This document shows, one piece after another, positions 1 to 5,950 of a stretch of 14,927 nt of DNA. Under the pieces are notes generated by a model. The model was not told where the DNA came from. It ran no database searches and worked only from the letters and a program-made list of their open reading frames with translations. The stretch is from the NCBI GenBank assembly GCA_002256685.1, contig NQJH01000032.1, forward strand, positions 1-14,927, written 5' to 3'. A program made the position numbers and the translations under genes. The DNA comes from Methylococcaceae bacterium NSP1-2 (lineage in GTDB: Bacteria; Pseudomonadota; Gammaproteobacteria; Methylococcales; Methylomonadaceae). Numbering within the stretch: the first letter of the stretch is position 1; each line of letters begins with the position of its first letter.

Positions 1-218
1 GTCAAGAGCAAGCTTATAAAGATAGCGTTTTAACACCTGGTGTAAAACGTGTGGCTATCGAAGCGGGGATTACTGATTTCTGGCGCAAATATGTTGGCTT
101 GGAAGGTGGTGTTGTGGGTATTGATACCTTCGGCGAATCTGCTCCTGGCGGCGAGTTGATGAAATACTTCGGTTTTACCGTTGAAAATGTCGTCAAAAAC
201 GTAGAAGCGGTACTTTAA
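1..218 (+). CDS. tkt: Transketolase, C-terminal end (partial)
   Basis: The frame starting at base 3 encodes the last 71 residues of transketolase; the gene begins outside the window. The enzyme is a cytoplasmic, thiamine-diphosphate-dependent transferase that moves two-carbon units between sugar phosphates in the pentose-phosphate and ribulose-monophosphate pathways. Recognition rests on the C-terminal segment with V-x-R-V-A-I-E-A-G, then W-x-K-Y-V-G, then G-I-D-T-F-G-E-S-A-P and a final F-G-F-T-V-E-N-V, the usual end of bacterial transketolases. The catalytic and cofactor-binding domains lie upstream and cannot be judged. It lies ahead of two repeat-protein genes and then tal and fba on the same strand, which fits a sugar-phosphate cluster. 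No U-rich terminator is visible directly after the stop. Confidence 0.93.
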   Translation, partial: QEQAYKDSVLTPGVKRVAIEAGITDFWRKYVGLEGGVVGIDTFGESAPGGELMKYFGFTVENVVKNVEAVL

Positions 219-243
219 TTCTAAAACAATATTACACTTGGAA

Positions 244-303
244 CGAGACACCTCTAACCTTTAGATGCGGCTATCACTAGCCAGCATCCAGTCGGGGGTC
301 TCG
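244..303 (+). other. Compact three-way-junction-like RNA/DNA structure
   Basis: A closing stem pairs CGAGAC (244-249) with GTCTCG (298-303) and continues, after one mismatch, as CC (251-252) with GG (295-296). Inside sit two hairpins: TCTAA/TTAGA (253-265) and TGCGGCTA / TAGCC(a)GCA (266-286, tcac loop, one bulged A). It lies 26 bases after tkt and about 30 bases before the likely start of the next gene. There is no following T-run, so it is not an ordinary terminator. It could be a leader RNA element, a processing site or a protein-binding dyad; I do not recognise it as a known riboswitch class. Confidence 0.4.
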
Positions 304-333
304 AACCACTTCTTCCGACTCATAGGTGAACGT

Positions 334-1028
334 GTGAACAAGAATAATTTGACGAAAGGTCTATTTACAGCGTTGCTGCTAGTCAGCAGAAATACCCAGC
401 GGCAGACTTCCAGCCTACGGTTGTTTATCAAGACGAGAACTACATCAAAAATAGCTCATCGACTCAAACAGCAGTTAAACAGGCTGCGCCAGTCGTTGCC
501 GAAGAAAAAACTGAAGTAGATTCAAAATATCCAGCGGCAGATTTCCAACCCAAAGTTATTTATAGTGATGATAAGTATCAGCACAATAAAACAGTACCTG
601 CAAGCGCGTCCAAAAATGTAAGCGTCTCTTCTACTACAGAAGAAACCAAAGCTGAAACTACTGTTAGTACTGATAAAAAGAAAGAAGATTCCAGTCTTAC
701 TTACTTAATCGGCTTAGTCGGCTTGGCAGCAGTAGGCTTTTTCTTATTCAGAAAACAAGCAACGCCCACCCCCGCCAAAGCTAAAACAGCCAGTGTTACC
801 CCTGCGAGTAGCAAAGCCGCTGCAACAACCGGCGTTGGTAAATACATCAATAAAGTATCTGGCACAGGCGTTTCTCGCTATGTAGAAAAACAAGTCAAAA
901 CTGCAAAATCAGCAACAGGTGTTGCCAAATATGTTGCACAGCAAACATTAGCTGAAAAAGCAAGAGCGGCAGAAGACGCAGAAAAGAAAGCCACAGGTGT
1001 TGAAAAATACATGCGTAATCGGGGATAA
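334..1028 (+). CDS. Membrane-anchored [ST]-x-V-x-[KR]-Y motif protein; N-terminal frame disturbed
   Basis: Function unknown. The main open frame runs from 348 to the stop at 1026-1028 (226 codons) but has no ATG, GTG or TTG near its beginning and meets a stop at 345-347. Just upstream in another frame, a GTG at 334 behind AGGTGA (324-329) would encode a good signal-peptide start (V-N-K-N-N-L-T-K-G-L-F-T-A-L-L-L-V-S), so a one-base indel around 376-390 would join the two. The body has two copies of K-Y-P-A-A-D-F-Q-P-x-V-x-Y, about 50 residues apart, a Thr/Lys/Glu-rich linker, one membrane helix (L-I-G-L-V-G-L-A-A-V-G-F-F-L-F, near 705-750) followed by R-K, and a tail with four motifs (TGVGKYI, TGVSRYV, TGVAKYV, TGVEKYM). 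The tail probably faces the cytoplasm. The next gene shares the motif and follows three bases after the stop. A shorter start at ATG 723 would lose the first half. Confidence 0.6.
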
Positions 1029-1031
1029 ACA

Positions 1032-1955
1032 ATGAGCCAGAATTCCTTGAACAGTTCATTTTTATCTGCTGTTGCAGCGTTTTTTTCGTTTGGAACTGAA
1101 GCAAAATCTCAAACTGAGAGCATATATCGCGTTTGTGCGGGTGACCCCGACGGACTTAGTGGCGTAGCGAAGTATCTGCAAAACCAAGAAACGTTGTTAG
1201 CAAGACAAAAGGCTGAGCAATTGGAAAAACTGGCAGCCCAAGCCTCAGCGAGTAGCGTTACGAAGTATCTAGCAGAACAGCCAACACTAACTAGTGTGGA
1301 TCGTTACGCGCTGAGACAAGCGATTGCTGACAAACAAGCACAAAAAGATAACCCAACAGCTAGCGGGGCAACAGGTGTTGATAAGTACTTGAAAAGTATG
1401 AAACCAGCCCCTACATTAAGCAGTGTTGAAAAGTATTTGAGACATCAAGAGAGTCTGCCTCAGCCTAGCAAAGTTGCTAAATATATGGCAAAACAAGCAC
1501 TGATGGCAAAACATGGCAAATCAGGAGCAACGATTATTCAAATGGAAGCGACAGGTGTTGCCAGATATTTACAACATCAAGCCAGTTTGCCACAACCGAC
1601 TAAAGTTGCTAGATATATGGCAAAGCAAGCCGCTTTAGCGGCATTACAAGCCAAGCCTATCGTTGCTGAAGCAAAGCCAACAGGTGTTGCCAAATATTTA
1701 CAACATCAAGAAAGCCTACCACAACCTAGCAGAGTCGCTAAATATGTGGCAAGACAGGCTTTAATGGATGCACAACAAGCCAAACCAGTGTCTGTAAAGC
1801 GTAGCGAAACAGGTGTTGATAAATATGTGAAACATCAAGACGAGTTACCACAGCCTAGCAGAGTAGCTAAATATCTAGCAAGACAGGTTTTAGCTGAACA
1901 ACAAAAAGCAGATGCTGAAACTAGCGTTGAGCGATATATGCGTCATCAAGGTTAA
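1032..1955 (+). CDS. Repeat protein with thirteen [ST]-x-V-x-[KR]-Y motifs
   Basis: A 307-residue protein of unknown function. The start at 1032 follows GGGGA (1021-1025) and lies three bases after the previous stop, so the pair is probably co-transcribed. The N-terminus has a short apolar stretch (F-L-S-A-V-A-A-F-F-S-F, about residues 10-20) without basic residues, so export is doubtful. From about residue 43 the protein is an array of the motif: SGVAKYL, SSVTKYL, TSVDRYA, TGVDKYL, SSVEKYL, SKVAKYM, TGVARYL, TKVARYM, TGVAKYL, SRVAKYV, TGVDKYV, SRVAKYL, TSVERYM. Residues 130 to about 300 are four longer tandem units of 43-44 residues, each with two motifs joined by H-Q-x-[SE]-L-P-Q-P. The composition (Lys, Gln, Ala, Glu) suggests a soluble, helical, basic protein. 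There are no catalytic signatures. A scaffold or filament-binding role is only a guess. Confidence 0.85.
   Translation: MSQNSLNSSFLSAVAAFFSFGTEAKSQTESIYRVCAGDPDGLSGVAKYLQNQETLLARQKAEQLEKLAAQASASSVTKYLAEQPTLTSVDRYALRQAIADKQAQKDNPTASGATGVDKYLKSMKPAPTLSSVEKYLRHQESLPQPSKVAKYMAKQALMAKHGKSGATIIQMEATGVARYLQHQASLPQPTKVARYMAKQAALAALQAKPIVAEAKPTGVAKYLQHQESLPQPSRVAKYVARQALMDAQQAKPVSVKRSETGVDKYVKHQDELPQPSRVAKYLARQVLAEQQKADAETSVERYMRHQG
1419..1896 (+). repeat. Four in-frame tandem repeats of 129-132 bp
   Basis: Units begin at about 1419, 1551, 1680 and 1809, giving spacings of 132, 129 and 129 bp, all multiples of three. Units begin with AGCAGTGTTGA or ACAGGTGTTG and contain a conserved core, AACATCAAG or GACATCAAG followed by a CACAACC or CTCAGCC segment. 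The copies differ mainly at third codon positions and in the linker, which suggests an older duplication kept under protein-level constraint. Confidence 0.85.
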
Positions 1956-1983
1956 TTGATGCAATTACGCTTTGCAGGTTTAT

Positions 1984-2018
1984 GAGTTGCTTCATGCTGG
2001 CGATTGCAGTTGCAACTC
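1984..2018 (+). other. Inverted repeat upstream of tal
   Basis: GAGTTGC (1984-1990) pairs with GCAACTC (2012-2018), and the right arm lies within a 10-bp palindrome, AGTTGCAACT (2008-2017). It sits between the repeat-protein gene and tal. A weak T/A-rich stretch follows, so it may be a poor terminator or a regulatory hairpin. Confidence 0.3.
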
Positions 2019-2052
2019 TATCGATTTTTAAATAAATATAAAGGTACCATTC

Positions 2053-3039
2053 ATGGGAAAAAATTTACTTGAACAACTGAAGGCAGTGACTGTTGTCGTT
2101 GCTGACACCGGTGATATTGAAGCAATTGAAAAGTTCACACCGCGTGACGCAACCACTAACCCCTCACTGATTACAGCAGCCTCGCAAATGCCACAATACC
2201 AAGGCATCGTTGATGATACCTTGAAAGGTGCTAGAGCGACTTTAGGTGCAGATGCGTCAGCACATGATGTTGCGACTCTTGCTTTTGAACGCTTGGCTGT
2301 TTCCTTTGGACACAAAATACTGGCAGTCATTCCTGGTCGTGTATCGACTGAAGTAGATGCGCGGCTTTCATTCGATACCGATGCAACTATTGCTATGGGT
2401 CGCGAACTGATTAAAATGTACGAAGCTGAAGGCGTATCGCGTGAACGCGTATTAATTAAAATCGCTGCAACTTGGGAAGGCATCCAAGCCGCTGCCGTTT
2501 TAGAAAAAGAAGGCATTCACTGTAACCTGACATTATTGTTCGGTTTGCACCAAGCGATTGCGTGTGCTGAAAACGGTATTACTCTAATCTCACCTTTCGT
2601 AGGTCGCATTCTTGACTGGTACAAAAAAGATACCGGTCGTGATTCTTATGCCCCTGCTGAAGATCCAGGTGTAGTATCAGTCACTGAAATTTATAACTAC
2701 TACAAAAAATTTGGTTATAAAACTGAAGTTATGGGTGCTAGCTTCCGTAACATCGGTGAAATTACCGAACTAGCAGGTAGCGATTTGTTGACCATTGCAC
2801 CATCTTTATTGGCTGAATTACAAGCTACAGAAGGCGAGTTACCACGCAAATTAGACCCAGCACATGCGGCAACACTGAATATTGAAAAATTATCAATGGA
2901 CAAAGCAACATTTGACCGTATGCACGCGGAAAACCGTATGGCAACTGACAAATTAGCGGAAGGCATTGATGGTTTCGCTAAAGCATTAGAAGCACTTGAA
3001 AAATTGCTTTCTGAGCGTTTAGCTAGCTTAGAAGCTTAA
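2053..3039 (+). CDS. tal: Transaldolase
   Basis: Transaldolase, 328 residues, of the TalB-like class. It transfers a dihydroxyacetone unit from sedoheptulose-7-phosphate to glyceraldehyde-3-phosphate (and the reverse) in the cytoplasm. Landmarks include V-V-A-D-T-G-D (D18), D-A-T-T-N-P-S-L-I near residue 32, P-G-R-V-S-T-E-V-D-A-R with E100, the Schiff-base lysine K136 in R-V-L-I-K-I-A-A-T-W-E-G, N-L-T-L-L-F near residue 158, and S-P-F-V-G-R-I-x-D-W near residue 180. Length and motif spacing match the E. coli enzyme closely. The ATG is preceded by AAAGG (about 2040-2044). The closely placed tkt and fba give it a clear pathway setting, consistent with ribulose-monophosphate or pentose-phosphate sugar rearrangement. 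Confidence 0.97.
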   Translation: MGKNLLEQLKAVTVVVADTGDIEAIEKFTPRDATTNPSLITAASQMPQYQGIVDDTLKGARATLGADASAHDVATLAFERLAVSFGHKILAVIPGRVSTEVDARLSFDTDATIAMGRELIKMYEAEGVSRERVLIKIAATWEGIQAAAVLEKEGIHCNLTLLFGLHQAIACAENGITLISPFVGRILDWYKKDTGRDSYAPAEDPGVVSVTEIYNYYKKFGYKTEVMGASFRNIGEITELAGSDLLTIAPSLLAELQATEGELPRKLDPAHAATLNIEKLSMDKATFDRMHAENRMATDKLAEGIDGFAKALEALEKLLSERLASLEA

Positions 3040-3053
3040 ATCATTAATAACAC

Positions 3054-3107
3054 AGCCTCTAGGCTAGAGATACTTCGGTATCGATAGTCTGGAGGCTTTT
3101 GCTTTTG
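3054..3107 (+). terminator. Rho-independent terminator after tal, with UUCG tetraloop
   Basis: AGCCTC (3054-3059) pairs with GAGGCT (3092-3097); the stem continues as AGGCTA with TAGTCT (one G-T wobble) and ends in GATAC-TTCG-GTATC, a C(UUCG)G tetraloop. TTTTGCTTTT follows. It lies between tal and fba, so fba probably also has its own promoter or relies on read-through. Confidence 0.8.
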
Positions 3108-3134
3108 TAATAGATAGAAATAGGATTCATCTTC

Positions 3135-4214
3135 ATGTCACAAAAAATTTCCGATGTCGTTAAAGCTGGTGTTGTTACTGGTGAAGACGTACAAAAAATC
3201 TTTGCTATTTGCAAAGCAAACCAGTTTGCTCTGCCTGCGGTAAATGTTATTAACACCGATTCAATTAATGCCGTATTAGAAGCGGCAGCGAAAGTTAAAT
3301 CTGCTGTAGTTATTCAATTTTCCAACGGTGGTGCGCAATTTTTTGCAGGTAAAGGCGTTAAATTAGAAGGTCAAAAACCTGCCATTTTAGGTGCTATTTC
3401 TGGTGCACAACATGTACACTTAATGGCTGAAGCTTATGGCGTACCTGTTATTCTACACACAGACCATGCGGCAAAAAAATTATTGCCTTGGATTGATGGT
3501 TTGTTAGACGCTGGTGAAAAACATTTTGCAGCCACAGGCAAGCCTTTATTCAGCTCGCACATGCTGGATTTATCCGAAGAAAGTCTGAAAGAAAATATCG
3601 AAATTTGCGCCAAATATTTAACGCGCATGTCTAAAATGGGCATGACGCTGGAAATTGAATTAGGTTGCACTGGTGGTGAAGAAGACGGTATCGATAATAG
3701 CGATATGGATCATTCATTACTGTACACGCAACCTGAAGATGTCGCTTATGCTTATGAAGAATTGAGCAAAATTAGCAACCGTTTCACAATTGCCGCTTCT
3801 TTTGGTAACGTTCATGGTGTTTATAAACCGGGCAACGTTAAATTGACTCCAACTATCTTGGCAAATTCACAAAAATTTGTGTCTGAAAAATACGGTGTAC
3901 CACTCAATACTTTGGATTTCGTTTTCCACGGTGGATCAGGTTCTACACCTGAAGAAATCAAAGAATCCATTAGCTACGGCGTTGTGAAAATGAACATTGA
4001 TACTGATACCCAATGGGCGACTTGGGAAGGTATCATGAATTTTTACAAGAAAAATGAAGGCTATTTGCAAGGTCAAATCGGTAACCCAGATGGTGACGAT
4101 AAACCTAACAAAAAATACTATGACCCACGCGTTTGGCAACGTGAAGGCGAAGTTGGCATGGTAAAACGTTTAGAACAAGCTTTCCAAGAATTAAACGCGG
4201 TTAATTCTTTATAA
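3135..4214 (+). CDS. fba: Class II fructose-1,6-bisphosphate aldolase
   Basis: A 359-residue, zinc-dependent aldolase of the E. coli FbaA type. It cleaves fructose-1,6-bisphosphate to dihydroxyacetone phosphate and glyceraldehyde-3-phosphate, or condenses them, in the cytoplasm. The zinc ligands are all present at expected positions: H111 (in L-H-T-D-H-A, with catalytic D110), E175 (L-E-I-E-L-G), H227 (F-G-N-V-H-G) and H265 (F-H-G-G-S-G-S). The phosphate-binding K-M-N-I-D-T-D-T-Q is at 285-293. The start is supported by AGGA (3122-3125) at normal spacing and by the family-typical N-terminus (S-x-K-I-S-D-x-V-K-x-G-V). It follows tal after a hairpin terminator and is itself followed by a strong terminator. 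Confidence 0.97.
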   Translation: MSQKISDVVKAGVVTGEDVQKIFAICKANQFALPAVNVINTDSINAVLEAAAKVKSAVVIQFSNGGAQFFAGKGVKLEGQKPAILGAISGAQHVHLMAEAYGVPVILHTDHAAKKLLPWIDGLLDAGEKHFAATGKPLFSSHMLDLSEESLKENIEICAKYLTRMSKMGMTLEIELGCTGGEEDGIDNSDMDHSLLYTQPEDVAYAYEELSKISNRFTIAASFGNVHGVYKPGNVKLTPTILANSQKFVSEKYGVPLNTLDFVFHGGSGSTPEEIKESISYGVVKMNIDTDTQWATWEGIMNFYKKNEGYLQGQIGNPDGDDKPNKKYYDPRVWQREGEVGMVKRLEQAFQELNAVNSL

Positions 4215-4235
4215 CCCGTTGTTCTAGTAGCTAAT

Positions 4236-4269
4236 AAAAAAGCCGATGTGTGAACATCGGTTTTTTTTT
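4236..4269 (+). terminator. Rho-independent terminator after fba
   Basis: CCGATGT (4243-4249), loop gtga, ACATCGG (4254-4260), then nine T residues. The A-run before the stem (4236-4241) extends pairing with the T-run, so it could work in both directions. It ends the tkt-tal-fba block. Confidence 0.92.
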
Positions 4270-4286
4270 GTTTGCAGCAAAAGCTA

Positions 4287-4322
4287 TTAACGTTTGCGAG
4301 AGTGCTCTAAGCAAACGGTTAA
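4287..4322 (+). promoter_or_regulatory. Long dyad in the leader of the superoxide-reductase-like gene
   Basis: TTAACGTTTGC (4287-4297) pairs with GCAAACGGTTAA (4311-4322) with one bulged base, and the loop contains AGAG/CTCT. It ends 36 bases before the ATG at 4359. There is no T-run, so it is more likely an operator or 5' UTR hairpin than a terminator. A role in controlling the two downstream genes is inferred from position only. Confidence 0.45.
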
Positions 4323-4358
4323 TTCAAAAACTCAAAAAACCAATAATAAGGAATAACT

Positions 4359-4802
4359 ATGAAACGTCGTGATTTTATTCGCTTAAGTGTAGCAAGTGCC
4401 GGTGCGAGCCTAATTGCCCCCGCCATAACACTGGCTAACAATAACCTAGCTGATGACGATAACAAACAATCGACATCAAGAGACATTTATTATACAAAAG
4501 AAGCACCTGGTCGCTGGGCGGGAAAAGTAGCCACACACTTACCCGTTATTGAATCCACAAAAGCGGAGGGTAAAACCACTGTAAAAGTTGTCACCCCTCA
4601 CGAAATGAAAGGTTACGAGCATTACATTGTTAAGCATGTATTGTTGGATAAAAACTATAAATTTATAGATGAACACTTGTTTGATCCTACTAAAGATAAT
4701 GCAGCGGTTTCAACATTTACGCTTACAAACTACAGTGGCACTGTATATGCGTTAAGTATGTGTAATAAGCACGATCTTTGGTTAAATAGCGCAACGGTAT
4801 AG
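4359..4802 (+). CDS. Tat-exported superoxide-reductase-like (SORL) protein
   Basis: A 147-residue protein with a twin-arginine signal (K-R-R-D-F-I-R-L-S, residues 2-10, then an apolar stretch to A-N near 27), so it is predicted to be exported folded to the periplasm. The mature part matches the desulfoferrodoxin/neelaredoxin iron domain: H60 in T-H-L-P-V-I-E, H81 in T-P-H-E-M, H88 in E-H-Y-I, and C135 and H138 in S-M-C-N-K-H-D-L-W. Together these form the four-His, one-Cys iron centre of superoxide reductases, which reduce superoxide to hydrogen peroxide. The Glu-Lys pair usually found before the first His is Ala-Thr here, so the reaction could be slowed or altered. AAGGA (4348-4352) precedes the ATG. 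A small membrane protein follows 27 bases later, probably in the same operon. Confidence 0.85.
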   Translation: MKRRDFIRLSVASAGASLIAPAITLANNNLADDDNKQSTSRDIYYTKEAPGRWAGKVATHLPVIESTKAEGKTTVKVVTPHEMKGYEHYIVKHVLLDKNYKFIDEHLFDPTKDNAAVSTFTLTNYSGTVYALSMCNKHDLWLNSATV

Positions 4803-4829
4803 CCATTTATTCTTAACAGGGATGTTATT

Positions 4830-5186
4830 TTGAAACGTTTTGAACATCGCACTGAGCCGTTATTAGCAACGCAAGCTTTTATTCGCCGCGTTATTATTTC
4901 ATTCTTATTCGGAATAGTGCTTATACTGTTATCACTCGCTGTTGGAATGACAGGCTATCATGTTTTTGAACATCTTGAGTGGATCGATTCCTTTGCAAAT
5001 GCGTCAATGCTGCTTTCCGGTATGGGACCGCTTGAACAACCGCAAACCGAAGCAGGAAAGATATTTGCGGGAATTTATGCCCTCTATAGTGGGCTTGCTG
5101 TCATTCTCATCGCTGGAATTACTTTTGCTCCGATTGTCCATCGTTTCCTTCATAAATTTCATTTAGAAAATAAAGAAGGTGAATAA
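4830..5186 (+). CDS. Two-helix membrane protein with potassium-channel-like pore plan
   Basis: 118 residues, starting at TTG 4830 behind AGGGA (about 4818-4822); no in-frame ATG fits better. Helix 1 covers about residues 20-42 and helix 2 about 79-101, with a re-entrant-looking loop between. The loop and second helix read L-S-G-M-G-P-L-E-Q-P-Q-T-E-A-G-K-I-F-A, which has the spacing of the potassium-channel filter region (T-V-G-Y-G-D-x3-P-x-T-x2-G-K/R) but with G-M-G-P where channels have G-Y-G-D. The charged N- and C-termini (K-R-F-E-H-R; H-R-F-L-H-K-F-H) suggest both ends are cytoplasmic. It is very probably co-transcribed with the superoxide-reductase-like gene. Whether it conducts ions is unknown; it could be a structural relative. 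Confidence 0.8.
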   Translation: MKRFEHRTEPLLATQAFIRRVIISFLFGIVLILLSLAVGMTGYHVFEHLEWIDSFANASMLLSGMGPLEQPQTEAGKIFAGIYALYSGLAVILIAGITFAPIVHRFLHKFHLENKEGE

Positions 5187-5284
5187 AAATGACACCTAAT
5201 GAATACCGCCCTGTGGCTTTGTCTATCAGAATGACTTAAGGTTTACATTGAACCGCGTTGATACAACTTGAAAATATAAGTTAT

Positions 5285-5319
5285 TGATAAATTTAGCCCA
5301 TTTATCGCTGATAAATTTA
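5285..5319 (+). repeat. Paired TGATAAATTTA repeats forming a dyad
   Basis: The 11-mer TGATAAATTTA occurs at 5285-5295 and 5309-5319 with a 24-bp period; between them ATTTATC (5300-5306) is the inverse of GATAAAT (5286-5292). This lies in the 216-bp gap before the gene at 5403, so it may be an operator. I could not place a convincing promoter next to it; TGCTAAAAT near 5357-5365 resembles an extended -10 box. Confidence 0.35.
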
Positions 5320-5402
5320 CTCGAAAAAATTTACCTACGCTTAATATTTTGATTTCTGCTAAAATCTTTTAAACGTTAAATCAAATCATTCTCATCATTT
5401 GT

Positions 5403-5864
5403 ATGAAAAAACCCGATATGTCATCATTTACTGCTAGATTAAAAAAACACCGCATATTAATACTTGTCGTTGGATTACTTACGCTTTCAATATCACAACA
5501 AAAGTTCCTTATGCCACTCGTCTACGATGTCATTAAGTCAGATTTGTTTCTTATTGATAGTAAAGATCAAGGCAGTCAAGCACCTATCTCTACACCGCTG
5601 TCCAACATCGCTTTTATGCACTGCAATAATTATATTAAATCCAAAGCCGCTTCCGATGAATCGATTAGCTTTGCAGAAAAACCGCTTAAAGCATGGGATA
5701 TTGGTAATTACCAATATGTGATTAATGCTGAAATCAACGTCACCAGCAATTCATTAACCACCACAAAAAAATATACTTGCCGTATTACTTATGATAATGG
5801 TGGCAATGAAGAAGACGCGCTTAACATTGATAACTGGTCGATTATCGGTGTGACCGATTTGTAG
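5403..5864 (+). CDS. Single-helix anchored protein of unknown function
   Basis: 153 residues, not recognised. The N-terminus is basic (R-L-K-K-H-R at 12-17) followed by an apolar helix, about residues 18-31 (I-L-I-L-V-V-G-L-L-T-L), which suggests a signal anchor with the rest in the periplasm. After a short linker a small domain contains C74 (M-H-C-N-N-Y-I) and C126 (Y-T-C-R-I-T-Y), which could form a disulfide, and ends with W-S-I-I-G-V-T. The alternating polar/apolar pattern around 103-131 suggests beta strands. No Shine-Dalgarno sequence is obvious before the ATG, so the exact start is uncertain. It lies ahead of another anchored protein gene on the same strand, 86 bases away. Confidence 0.7.
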   Translation: MKKPDMSSFTARLKKHRILILVVGLLTLSISQQKFLMPLVYDVIKSDLFLIDSKDQGSQAPISTPLSNIAFMHCNNYIKSKAASDESISFAEKPLKAWDIGNYQYVINAEINVTSNSLTTTKKYTCRITYDNGGNEEDALNIDNWSIIGVTDL

Positions 5865-5950
5865 GCTTTCATCACTGCTTTATATCTTGTAATTCATTAA
5901 AATATAAGACGACCCGTGACCAATGGGAAGTTACATTTGGAGTATTATTT

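Noticed and set aside
241..310. Possible tRNA in the tkt downstream spacer
   Set aside because: There is a cloverleaf-like look but no T-loop consensus, no 7-bp acceptor stem and no anticodon arm of proper size.
265..519. Plus-strand 84-codon frame starting with ATG at 265
   Set aside because: Its start lies inside the folded region and its second half is out of frame with the K-Y-P-A-A-D-F repeats; only the part from GTG 334 to about 387 looks like real coding sequence (a signal peptide).
1419..1896. CRISPR array or satellite from regular repeats
   Set aside because: The repeats are long, in frame, diverged at third codon positions and have no unique spacers; they are coding repeats.
2028..2516. 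162-codon minus-strand frame opposite tal
   Set aside because: A shadow of the transaldolase coding strand; its sequence has no recognisable domain and tal is certain.
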